Below are positions 1-8,870 of a stretch of 64,000 nt of DNA, in pieces. A program made the translations under genes and the position numbers. The DNA comes from Phytophthora sp. 'mugwort' (Eukaryota > Oomycota > Peronosporomycetes > Peronosporales > Peronosporaceae). A model generated the notes under the pieces. It had not been told where the DNA came from. It saw only the letters and a program-made list of their open reading frames with translations, and searched no databases. Numbering within the stretch: position 1 is the first letter of the stretch; each line of letters opens with the position of its first letter. The DNA lies in NCBI GenBank assembly GCA_033558025.1, contig JAUCEF010000004.1:2480001-2544000 (forward strand). The letters run 5' to 3'.

Positions 1-634
1 AGAATGTACGTCCGACAGCCGAACACACGCATGTGCTTCACACTCGGCTTGGAGTTGTAAACGATCTCGAACGGAGTCTTGTGCTCGATCTTGGGTGACG
101 GCAGACGATTCTTCACGTAGATGGCAGTCATGGCCGCCTCAGCCCAGAAACACTTGTCCAGCTTAGCGTGATGCAGCATGCTGCGGCCGATCGTGACGAT
201 AGTTCGGATAGCTCGCTCTGCCGTGCCGTTCGTCTGGTGCGCGTACGGAACCGTGGTTTGCTGCTCGATGCCTTCGTCTTCGTAGAAGTCGTTGAGCGAG
301 TTGGTCGTAAACTCACGAGCTCCGTCGTGCCGCACAAACTTGACCTTCTTGCCGAACTGCTTCTGCACCTTCATGATGTACGTCTTGATGCAGTCTTCGC
401 TCTCCGACTTGGCACGCAGACAGAAACCCTTCATGCATCCACTGGCTTCGTCCACGATCAGTAGCAGGTACTTGCTGCCGCCAAGCGAGTTTTCCTCCAT
501 GGGTCCGCAGATGTCGAAGTGGAGCAGCTCAAATGTGTCGTAGCGACGCTTGTCACGGTTGCTTGGGAATGGTTTTTGGACCATTTTACCTTGCTGGCAA
601 CCACGACACAGACTTGGTCCGCTCGACTTGAAAG
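1..634 (-). mobile_element. Family B copia fragment, integrase core
   Basis: Reads on the minus strand as the integrase core of family B: the GAG-preintegrase [12 protein letters not shown] end near 580-610, the first catalytic Asp in FDICGPM near 505, HDGAREF near 325 and TAERAIRT near 215. It runs off the left edge. Diagnostic variants match the B3 copy rather than B1 or B2. It stops at 634, where the A1 LTR begins. The B sequence on the other side of A1 is in the opposite orientation, so this is not the simple left half of the element A1 interrupted. Confidence 0.85.
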
Positions 635-988
635 TGTTGTCAAGGAGACGTCTCGACCAGCTGCTGTATACCGGTAGGATACCGGTATGACCTTCACTCA
701 GTGGCATCGCAATCATCCTGTGATTACGAGACGAAGATTACGTCACGGTGTTTATGGGACGGTGTTTACGCCACGGACAATTACGCCATGGGTGGGTACA
801 AGATTGTGGGTACATGATGGGCTCTACGTGGCACTCCCTGATTGGCTGAAGTAACTCAGTATCCAGTAGAGAATCCAGTAGAGTGTACCCAGTAGGTAGA
901 ACTGTAGGCTTAGAGGTAGCAAGGAGTTTGCGAACTAAGGACCTAAATCGATCACTTTGCATTTTGCCATCAAGTGACCAAGCCTTTT
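635..988 (+). repeat. A1 5' LTR (354 bp)
   Basis: Starts TGTTGTCAAGG and ends CAAGCCTTTT, directly before the primer-binding site, so the termini are TG...TT rather than TG...CA. It holds a double ATACCGGTA motif at its start, a GTTTATGG/GTTTACG pair, an inverted CCAAT box (GATTGG) and an oomycete-like initiator near the 3' end. Confidence 0.93.
950..965 (+). promoter_or_regulatory. Oomycete-like Inr/FPR core promoter in A LTR
   Basis: AATCACTTTGCATTTT fits 13 of 16 positions of the oomycete core promoter consensus GCTCATTYYNCAWTTT (established from oomycete gene promoters). The same motif is in every complete A LTR, about 24-37 bp before the LTR end, which would place the start of R there and leave a very short R/U5. 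Confidence 0.6.
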
Positions 989-1004
989 GGTTATGAGCCC
1001 AAGC
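989..1004 (+). promoter_or_regulatory. Primer-binding site, internal iMet-tRNA half type
   Basis: GGTTATGAGCCCAAGC immediately follows the LTR. Its complement resembles the anticodon arm of initiator tRNA-Met (GGGCUCAUAACC). This parallels Drosophila copia, whose site GGTTATGGGCCCAG pairs with a half-tRNA-iMet. The gag-pol ATG (993) is inside the site. Confidence 0.75.
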
Positions 1005-4000
1005 CCCGTCTTCCCTGACCAAGACCCCGACTACGCCTTCGCCATGGAAGCCACTTCGACTACGACCGCCCGCATCAACAAGTTCGACGGAACTAACTTC
1101 CACACGTGGAAGTTCAAGATGCAGATGGTGCTCGAGGAGCGCGAACTGTGGGAAGTGACAAGTGGGGAAGTGAAGCTGGAGCACTGCCAGACTGCGGCGG
1201 ATCAAGCGCTCTTTCGGAAGAAGTCGCGCAAGGCGCTGGCGATGATCTGTCTCGCGATGGAGGATTCGCAGCTGCCGCTGGTTCGCTCGGCGAGTGGCGC
1301 GCATGATGCATGGTCAAGACTGGAAGGACACTTCGAGAAGAAGAGTTTGGCCAACAAGCTCTTTCTTCGTCGACATTTCTTCACGACGATGATGGACGAA
1401 GGTGATGATGTGCTGGAGCACATCAACAAGATCAAGACGCTGGCGGAGCAGCTCGACGCAGTGGGCGCTCCGGTCAGCGAGGACGACTTGGTGATCACGC
1501 TTTTGGGAAGTCTGAGCGAGTCGTACCAGTTCCTGATCACGGCGTTGGAGTCGAGAGCCGACTCACTGTCGTGGGAACTCGTGACGTCTCGGCTGCTGCA
1601 TGAGGACATGAAGCGCAAGGAACAAGGTGGCGGTACGGACGGCACCGCGCACGGTCAAGGTCAAGCGTTCATGACAAGCGACAACAAGCGCAAGGGTCGG
1701 CAGGCGCAGAAGACTAGTGCCTGTCACTACTGTGGCGAGCACGGACATTGGATCGCTAAGTGTCCGGTGCGAATCCGCGAGAACGCGGAGCGGCAGAGGC
1801 AGAGGCCGCAACGAGCGAATGTCGCGCAGAGTGAAGATGACTCTGGCGACTTCCTCTTCTCGGTTGGTGGTAACACGGGTGCCTCCAAGTCGAATGGAGT
1901 GTGGCTGGTCGACTCGGGTGCGACGCAGCACATGACGTACTCGAAGGAGTACATGAAGAACTACAAGAAGATCTCTCCGGTGGACGTGCATCTCGCGGAC
2001 GACGGTGTGGTTCAGGCTGTGGGGACCGGCGACATTGTGATGTCGATGAAGACCCCGCGCGGCATGAAGAAGGGTGTACTCACGAACGTGTGGCACATTC
2101 CGAAGCTGTCGCGCAACCTGTTTTCGGTTGGTCGGTTCACTAAGGACGTCGGGCCAGTTATCTTCGAGAGCGACGGGTGCTTCGCTGAAACGAAGAGTCT
2201 CAAGTGGAAGCTCGGCGCTCGTGAGGGCAAAGGGCTGTTCAAGCTGTGCATGACTCCGATGATGCCTGACGAGGCCAATGCGGCAATTTCGAAGGATCGC
2301 CAAGGGGACACCACGTCGTACCTCTGGCACCTTCGACTTGGTCACATCGGCCATGGCGGTCTAGACGCCATCGTCAAGAAGGGCTACGGTGTTGGTATCG
2401 ATATGGCGTCGGTGAAGCAGTGGGAGTTATGCGACGGATGCTCACTCGGCAAGCAAACGCGAGTAAGCTACATGAAGACGTCGCCAAACCGTGCCAAGCA
2501 AGTGCTAGAAGTCGTACACAGTGATGTATGCGGTCCCATGCAGACGCCGACCTTTGGAGGCAAGCGCTATTTTGTCACGTTTATCGATGACAAGTCGCAC
2601 TTCTGTGTGGTGTACTTGCTGCGCAACAAGTCCGAGGTGGCCGACAAGTTCGCGCAATTCGTCGCGTTAGCTGAGACCCAGACTGGCAAGCGCGTGAAAA
2701 TGCTGCGGAGCGACAACGGCGGCGAGTACACTTCGGGTGAGATGGCCAAGTTCTGTGCGGACCGTGATATCATGCAGAAGTTCACGCCGCCATACACGCC
2801 TCAGCTGAACGGAGTCGCCGAGCGCATGAACCGGACGTTGGTGGAGTGTGCGCGTTGCATGCTGGAACATGCTGGATTGCCCAAGACGTATTGGGGTGAA
2901 GCTATCGTGACAGCTACGTTCCTCCGTAATCGGTGTCCGACGCGTGCCATCAACCACGACAAGTCGCCGCACCAGGTTTGGACAGGCAAGAAACCGCTGC
3001 TAGCGAACCTCAAGGTGTTCGGTTGCCATGCGTACGTGCACGTGCCGAAGGAGAAGCGCACCAAGTTTGACGCTCGGTCGGTGCGCTGTCGGTTCCTGGG
3101 ATACTCGGAGCATGAGAAAGCGTACCGTTTCGAAGAGACCAAGAGCGGTCGCGTGCTGGTGAGCCGCGACGCGCAGTTTATGGAAGACATCTTCGACAGT
3201 GGGAGACGTGACTACCATCAGAGGGAGGTGGTGGTCATTCAAGATGAAGAGACGACGGGTCAAGATTCGTTGCAGTCGGATGAAGACGACAAAGAAGAAG
3301 AAGACGAAGAAGAAGAAGACGAAGAAACAGCGCGGGACGAAGGTTTTGAACCAGGCAGCAAGCGACACCCGCGGACGCAGTCGCTGGAAGAAGCTGTGGA
3401 AGTTCCAAGTGCCAAGCGGCAGAGTCGACACCTGACTCTGGACGAGATGTCGGCTGCGGCTCAAGAAAGTCAAGACTTCGAAGCTGCATACGTCGTGAAT
3501 TCAGTGGGAGAAATGCCGACCACGTTCAAGTCAACGATGGAATCCAGCGACGCAGTCAAGTGGAAGGAGGCGTGTGACTCGGAGGTCGAGTCGCTCCGCA
3601 AGAACGAGACGTGGATCCTCGTGCCGCTGCCAAAAGGACGCAAGGCAATCGGCAACCGATGGGTGTTCCGTGTGAAGGAGAACCAGGCTGGAGAGATCGA
3701 ACGGTTCAAGGCGCGCCTGGTGGCCAAGGGATTTTCGCAGAAGTACGGCATCGACTACGACGAGACTTTCGCGCCAGTGGCCAAGTTCACGTCGATCAGG
3801 ATCCTGCTCAGTCTGGCGGCCAAGTACAATCTCATGGTGCACCAGATGGATGTCAAGACAGCTTTCCTGAACGGTTTGTTAGACGAAGACATCTACATGG
3901 CACAGCCGGACGGCTACAGCGATGAAAAGCACCCGGACTATGTCTGTCAGCTCAAGCGGTCTCTTTACGGTTTGAAGCAGTCGCCGCGGATGTGGAACAA

Positions 4001-5141
4001 GACCATCGACGACCTCATGCTCAAGCTAGGGTTCAAGAAGTGCGAGTCTGACCACTGCATCTACTTCAAGCGTGACGACCAAGACATGATCTTCGTGGCG
4101 CTATATGTCGACGACCTGATCCTCGCAAGTAACAACGACAAGCTGCTCAAGTCGACGAAGAAGGCGCTCAGTGACCGTTTCGAGATGACGGACCTGGGCC
4201 ACCTCAAGTACTTCCTCGGCATGGAAATCGATCAAGATGTGACGACAGGGAAGGTGTCGATGCGGCAAACCAAGTTTGCGAAAGACATTCTGGAGAAGTT
4301 CAACATGGAGAAGAGCAACCCTGTTAAGACGCCACAGGATCCGGGCCTCAAGCTGACCAAGGCCATGTGCGAGGGCGGCTGCAAGCACGACGAGACCATG
4401 GTAAACGTGCCATACCGGAACGCTGTGGGATGCCTCATGTATCTCATGGTAGGCACACGCCCGGACCTCGCAGCAGCAGTGGGAGTTCTCAGCCAGTTTG
4501 CAGCAGACCCATGTCCGACACACTGGCAGGCGCTCAAGAGGGTCTTCAGGTACATTCAAGGCACGAAGACGCACGGCATCGAGTTTCAAGCGAGCTGCGA
4601 CGACGGACCCCAAGGCTATTCAGATGCCGACTGGGCTGGAGACATCGAGTCAAGAAGAAGTACAAGTGGCTACGCGTTCATGATGAATGGCGGATGCATC
4701 AGCTGGAGGAGCAAGAAGCAGCGGACAGTGGCGCTGTCTTCGACGGAAGCTGAGTACATGGCGCTATCGGAGGCGACACAAGAGGCGGTGTGGCTCAAGG
4801 TGTTCCTGTGCGAGCTCGGCGAGATGACAAGCGATGAAGCAATCAAGATCTACGAGGACAACCAAGGCTCCATCGCGTTGGCCAAGAATCCCGAATTCCA
4901 CAAGCGCACCAAGCACATCGACATTCGCTACCATTTCGTGCGCGAGAAGGTGGAAGACGGTCAAGTGGTGCTGCAGTATGTTTCGACAACCGACATGCTG
5001 GCGGACATCATGACGAAGCCAATCTCTGCGACGCAGTTCAGTGTGCTCCGGAGCAAACTCGGCATCGAAGCGCTGAAGGCTGTCGAGTCGAGTGGGAGTG
5101 TTGTCAAGGAGACGTCTCGACCAGCTGCTGTATACCGGTAG
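993..5141 (+). CDS. gag-pol: Copia Gag-Pol polyprotein, A1, intact
   Basis: 1382 residues in one frame with no stops. Order: UBN2/Gag-like region about 25-200 (FDGTNFHTWKFKM), CCHC zinc knuckle 246-259 (CHYCGEHGHWIAKC), aspartic protease with Asp307 (VDSGATQH), integrase HHCC finger 446-483, integrase catalytic D511, D574, E610 (exact D,D35E spacing), an acidic hinge about 745-790, reverse transcriptase with YVDD at 1038-1041, and RNase H with D1211, E1252, D1289. The order PR-IN-RT-RH is diagnostic of Ty1/copia. The ATG at 993 is chosen because it is the first ATG after the LTR. The TAG stop is 43 bp inside the 3' LTR, so the last residues are LTR-encoded. All catalytic residues are present, so this copy could be autonomous. 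Gag and Pol are not separated by a frameshift or stop. Confidence 0.95.
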   Translation: MSPSPVFPDQDPDYAFAMEATSTTTARINKFDGTNFHTWKFKMQMVLEERELWEVTSGEVKLEHCQTAADQALFRKKSRKALAMICLAMEDSQLPLVRSASGAHDAWSRLEGHFEKKSLANKLFLRRHFFTTMMDEGDDVLEHINKIKTLAEQLDAVGAPVSEDDLVITLLGSLSESYQFLITALESRADSLSWELVTSRLLHEDMKRKEQGGGTDGTAHGQGQAFMTSDNKRKGRQAQKTSACHYCGEHGHWIAKCPVRIRENAERQRQRPQRANVAQSEDDSGDFLFSVGGNTGASKSNGVWLVDSGATQHMTYSKEYMKNYKKISPVDVHLADDGVVQAVGTGDIVMSMKTPRGMKKGVLTNVWHIPKLSRNLFSVGRFTKDVGPVIFESDGCFAETKSLKWKLGAREGKGLFKLCMTPMMPDEANAAISKDRQGDTTSYLWHLRLGHIGHGGLDAIVKKGYGVGIDMASVKQWELCDGCSLGKQTRVSYMKTSPNRAKQVLEVVHSDVCGPMQTPTFGGKRYFVTFIDDKSHFCVVYLLRNKSEVADKFAQFVALAETQTGKRVKMLRSDNGGEYTSGEMAKFCADRDIMQKFTPPYTPQLNGVAERMNRTLVECARCMLEHAGLPKTYWGEAIVTATFLRNRCPTRAINHDKSPHQVWTGKKPLLANLKVFGCHAYVHVPKEKRTKFDARSVRCRFLGYSEHEKAYRFEETKSGRVLVSRDAQFMEDIFDSGRRDYHQREVVVIQDEETTGQDSLQSDEDDKEEEDEEEEDEETARDEGFEPGSKRHPRTQSLEEAVEVPSAKRQSRHLTLDEMSAAAQESQDFEAAYVVNSVGEMPTTFKSTMESSDAVKWKEACDSEVESLRKNETWILVPLPKGRKAIGNRWVFRVKENQAGEIERFKARLVAKGFSQKYGIDYDETFAPVAKFTSIRILLSLAAKYNLMVHQMDVKTAFLNGLLDEDIYMAQPDGYSDEKHPDYVCQLKRSLYGLKQSPRMWNKTIDDLMLKLGFKKCESDHCIYFKRDDQDMIFVALYVDDLILASNNDKLLKSTKKALSDRFEMTDLGHLKYFLGMEIDQDVTTGKVSMRQTKFAKDILEKFNMEKSNPVKTPQDPGLKLTKAMCEGGCKHDETMVNVPYRNAVGCLMYLMVGTRPDLAAAVGVLSQFAADPCPTHWQALKRVFRYIQGTKTHGIEFQASCDDGPQGYSDADWAGDIESRRSTSGYAFMMNGGCISWRSKKQRTVALSSTEAEYMALSEATQEAVWLKVFLCELGEMTSDEAIKIYEDNQGSIALAKNPEFHKRTKHIDIRYHFVREKVEDGQVVLQYVSTTDMLADIMTKPISATQFSVLRSKLGIEALKAVESSGSVVKETSRPAAVYR
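5091..5098 (+). promoter_or_regulatory. Polypurine tract of A1
   Basis: AGTGGGAG directly abuts the 3' LTR start. It is short and interrupted by one T, and lies inside the pol reading frame (SSGSV). Confidence 0.55.
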
Positions 5142-5452
5142 GATACCGGTATGACCTTCACTCAGTGGCATCGCAATCATCCTGTGATTACGAGACGAAG
5201 ATTACGTCACGGTGTTTATGGGACGGTGTTTACGCCACGGACGATTACGCCATGGGTGGGTACAAGATTGTGGGTACATGATGGGCTCTACGTGGCACTC
5301 CCTGATTGGCTGAAGTAACTCAGTATCCAGTAGAGAATCCAGTAGAGTGTACCCAGTAGGTAGAACTGTAGGCTTAGAGGTAGCAAGGAGTTTGCGAACT
5401 AAGGACCTAAATCAATCACTTTGCATTTTGCCATCAAGTGACCAAGCCTTTT
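5099..5452 (+). repeat. A1 3' LTR (354 bp)
   Basis: Near-identical to 635-988. It contains the pol stop codon (5139-5141). Its CCTTTT end abuts family B sequence (ACAAGGCGG). Confidence 0.93.
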
Positions 5453-8400
5453 ACAAGGCGGCCATCATGGGTGTGGGGACCATCGTGGAACAAGTGGTTC
5501 TGCCCAATGGCGACGAGCGCGAGATCGAGATCAAGAACGCGCTGTACGTGCCAAGCATGAGCAAGAATCTGCTTTCGGTACCGCAGATCAACAAAAGTGA
5601 CAAGTTTCAAGTGGTGTTCGACGGCACCAAGATGCAGATTGCGCACAAAGGCTCCAAGCAAGTGGTGGCGACGGCAAACCTCATGGATGGACTCTACTGG
5701 CTTCAGACGCCTCAGCGATCGGCGAATGCGGCGACGAGTGGCAAGACTGTCGACCTGCACGCGCGCATGGGTCACGCGGTTGAGGTGCTTCGCAAGATGG
5801 TCGACAACCACATGATCAAGGACGCGAAGGCACCTTTCAAGTCGAGCGGACCAAGTCTGTGTCGTGGTTGCCAGCAAGGTAAAATGGTCCAAAAACCATT
5901 CCCAAGCAACCGTGACAAGCGTCGCTACGACACATTTGAGCTGCTCCACTTCGACATCTGCGGACCCATGGAGGAAAACTCGCTTGGCGGCAGCAAGTAC
6001 CTGCTACTGATCGTGGACGAAGCCAGTGGATGCATGAAGGGTTTCTGCCTGCGTGCCAAGTCGGAGAGCGAAGACTGCATCAAGACGTACATCATGAAGG
6101 TGCAGAAGCAGTTCGGCAAGAAGGTCAAGTTTGTGCGGCACGACGGAGCTCGTGAGTTTGCGACCAACTCGCTCAACGACTTCTACGAAGACGAAGGCAT
6201 CGAGCAGCAAACCACGGTTCCGTACGCGCACCAGACCAACGGCACGGCAGAGCGAGCTATCCGAACTATCGTCACGATCGGCCGCAGCATGCTGCATCAC
6301 GCCAAGCTGGACAAGTGTTTCTGGGCTGAGGCGGCGATGACGGCCATCTATGTGAAGAACCGCCTGCCGTCACCCAAGATCGAGCACAAGACTCCGTTCG
6401 AGATCGTCTACAAGTCCAAGCCGAGTGTGAAGCACATGCGTGTTTTCGGCTGTCGGACGTACATCCTGACTCGAAGGAGAAGCGACTCAAGTGGGATCCC
6501 AAGGCTCGCGCCGGATTGTTTCTGGGTTACGAAGAAGTGTCCAAGGCGTATCGACTTTATGACATCGAGGCGGGGCAGGTGGTTATCAGTCGCGATGTCA
6601 ACTTCGATGAGTCGACCTTTGGATGTTCACCGACGATTTCCGATGAAGATGTCGACGACCTGGACTTCGACTCGCTCGACATCGACAATGATGGTTTCCG
6701 CCAGACGGAGTACACGCAGGCAGGGAAGTGCAAGAGCCGCCCGAGTGACGAAGATGAAGCTGCCAGAAAACCGCGAGCTGTGCGTCATCGACCTGGACTG
6801 GAAGAAGCAAGTGCGCCGAACTACTCCCCTCCCCTCCGCACCGAGCAGACGCAGACGAAGAAGAAAAGTCTGGAGACCAAGATGAAGAATCGACTCCACC
6901 AGTTTTTTGGCGTGCAAGTGCCAATGCCGTCGAAGCAGGCGATCTATCGGAGCCGACGACATTCCAAGAAGCGGTGAACGGCCCCGACCAAGTGCACTGG
7001 CGCAAAGCGATTCGTGCTGAGCTCGAATCGATGCGACTTCGTGGTGTGTTTCGTGCTGCCAAGTTGCCTAACGGACAACGCGCCATCGGCACCAAGTGGG
7101 TGTTCAAGATCAAGCGCAAAGCGGACGGATCGATCGAGAAGTACAAGGCGCGCCTCGTGGCCAAGGGGTTCAAGCAGAAGTACGGCATCGACTACACCGA
7201 GACGTTCTCGCCCGTGGTCAAGTACGTGACGCTGCGCATGATCATCGCGATTGCCAAGTATTTTGGCTGGCCCCTCGACCAACTCGACGTGGTAACGGCA
7301 TTTCTGTACGGCATCATGAAGGAAGTCGTGTACTGCGTGGTGCCAGAAGGCGTCGAGCTGGATGGTGATTTCGACTGCCTGGAATTGGTGAAGGCGATCT
7401 ACGGTCTCAAGCAAGCTTCGCGCGTGTGGAACGAGACCTTCGACGAGTTCGTGTGCTCCATCGGCTTTCAAGTATCGGCGTTCGACCCGTGCCTCTACAT
7501 CAAGATCGTTGACGGTCACTGCGTGCTAGTGCTGGTCTACGTGGATGACGTGCTGATTACCGGAAGTTCACCCGAACTGATCTCACGCACGAAGACCGAC
7601 CTCAAGACACGCTTCGAGATGACCGACAGCGGCAAGTGCGCGTTCGTTCTTGGGATCGAATTGGTGGACGGCCCGGACGGCAGCGTGACGATGTGTCAGC
7701 GCCGCTATGTGGATGACATTCTCAAGCGTTTTGGTATGGACGAGTGCAAGGCCGTGGTGAGTCCCGTCGACATAAGCACTCGACTGATTTCAAGTGACGC
7801 AGCGACCAAGGTGAACGCTCCGTTTCGCGAAGCTGTTGGTGCTCTGATGCACTTGATGACTGCCACGCGCCCGGACATCGCGTACGCCGTTGGCTATGCG
7901 TCGCGCTTCATGGAGAACCCTCAAGAAGAACACTGGGTTGCGGTCAAGCGTATCTTTCGCTACCTGCAAGGCACCAAGACGCATGGGATCTGCTTCAAGC
8001 CGGGTGATAACATCGACTTTCGCGGGTACTCGGACGCGGACTGGGCTGGCGACCTCGCGGACCGCAAGTCGACTTCCGGCTACACGTTCATGCTAATGGG
8101 TGCACCAGTGAGCTGGGGAAGCAAGAAGCAGTCAAGTGTTTCGCTGTCTACGAGTGAGGCGGAGTACATCGCACTCAGTCTGGCGATCCAAGAGGGCAAG
8201 TGGATTCATCGCCTGCTGCGCGAGATTCTGGCGGCCGCTAATGAGACTGGACCCGAGCTCATGATCCGCGAAGACAACCAGTCGTGCATCAAGATGACGA
8301 AGAACCCAGTAAACCACGGTCGCGCCAAACACATCGACATCAAGTACCACCACATCCGCGATGAAGTGAAGCGCGGTGAAGTCAAGCTCGAGTACTGCGA

Positions 8401-8500
8401 GACTTCTGTGATGCTAGCGGACATCATGACGAAGGCTCTCGCGGGACCACGCCATACGGATCTGACGGCGGCTCTCGGCATTCGTGGGACTTCGCATTGA
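5453..8500 (+). pseudogene. B1 copia pol, 5'-truncated and frameshifted
   Basis: Family B Pol from just after the protease DSGA box to the RNase H end; gag, zinc knuckle and protease active site are missing. Integrase ([22 protein letters not shown]) is readable to about 6472, where one C is missing relative to B2 and B3 (ACTCGAAGG versus ACTCCGAAGG). The frame is restored further on, then lost again near 6835 by a 5-bp duplication of CCCCT-type sequence. Reverse transcriptase with YVDD (about 7540) and RNase H ([19 protein letters not shown]) are open from 6974 to 8500. At 5474-5480 B1 keeps the G that B2 and B3 lack, so it records the unmutated protease-integrase frame. Confidence 0.9.
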
Positions 8501-8510
8501 GGGGGCGTAT
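8499..8510 (+). promoter_or_regulatory. Polypurine tract of family B
   Basis: GAGGGGGCGTAT overlaps the TGA stop of pol and abuts the LTR start. The same tract is at 12891-12902 and 17284-17295. Confidence 0.65.
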
Positions 8511-8854
8511 TGACGGTTACCGGTTTGGTATCAGTTATTAAGCCGTGAACCGGTTAACCCGAACCGGTCCAACACGATCCCGCGATGTTTACGGTACGTT
8601 GTTTACGCAACCGATGATTAGACGAGTAGGAAGATTGGACGAGTGCGGAGTGTTGGTGATTGGATGCACCAAATGATTGGATGCAGGGCTGCATATCTAT
8701 GTGGTAGACAAGGTAGTGTAAGCTCCGATAAATCAATCACTTTTCGAATCTTCCTTCTTCAGCTCAAGTGGTCTTCACTCCGGTCCCCGCACCCAAGTGC
8801 AGAACTCCCTCCGCTCAACCCAAGCCTCGCTTCAAGACCTCAATACCTTTATCA
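8511..8854 (+). repeat. Family B LTR shared by B1 and B2 (344 bp)
   Basis: Begins TGACGGTTACCGG and ends CCTTTATCA (TG...CA). It is both the 3' LTR of B1 and the 5' LTR of B2. It has three ACCGGT palindromes in its first 80 bp, a GTTTACG pair, and two near-direct repeats of TGATTGGATGCA (about 8657-8690). Confidence 0.92.
8737..8750 (+). promoter_or_regulatory. Candidate initiator in B LTR
   Basis: AAATCAATCACTTTTCGAATC shares AAATCAATCACTTT with the A LTR initiator but diverges in the CAWTTT half, so it is a weaker match to the oomycete core promoter. It leaves about 105 bp of R/U5. Confidence 0.4.
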
Positions 8855-8870
8855 GGTTATGAGCCCAAGC
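8855..8870 (+). promoter_or_regulatory. Primer-binding site of B2
   Basis: GGTTATGAGCCCAAGC, identical to the family A site and directly after the LTR. The gag ATG is at 8859. Confidence 0.75.

Larger units (their letters stand above)
635..5452 (+). mobile_element. Complete Ty1/copia element A1
   Basis: Two 354-bp LTRs flank an internal region with a primer-binding site, one long gag-pol frame and a short polypurine tract. The LTRs differ at about two positions by eye (A/G in the run after 'ccacggac', G/A in 'ctaaatc'), which implies a recent insertion. No target-site duplication is found: 'gaaag' precedes the element and 'acaag' follows it. The left flank is minus-strand B and the right flank is plus-strand B, so the element has probably recombined with another A copy since insertion. 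Confidence 0.92.

Noticed and set aside
1563..2354. 263-codon minus-strand frame opposite A1 protease/integrase
   Set aside because: Antisense shadow of gag-pol; the same type of frame recurs opposite every A copy.
3290..3345. GAAGAAGAC-rich tract as a microsatellite of interest
   Set aside because: It encodes the acidic Glu/Asp hinge of Pol; length varies by a few codons among A copies, as expected for such a tract.
5449..5453. LTR A end extended to ...CA to give canonical TG...CA
   Set aside because: The 5' LTRs run directly from CCTTTT into the primer-binding site and different 3' ends are followed by AC, CT, CA or GA, so the shared LTR end is TTTT.
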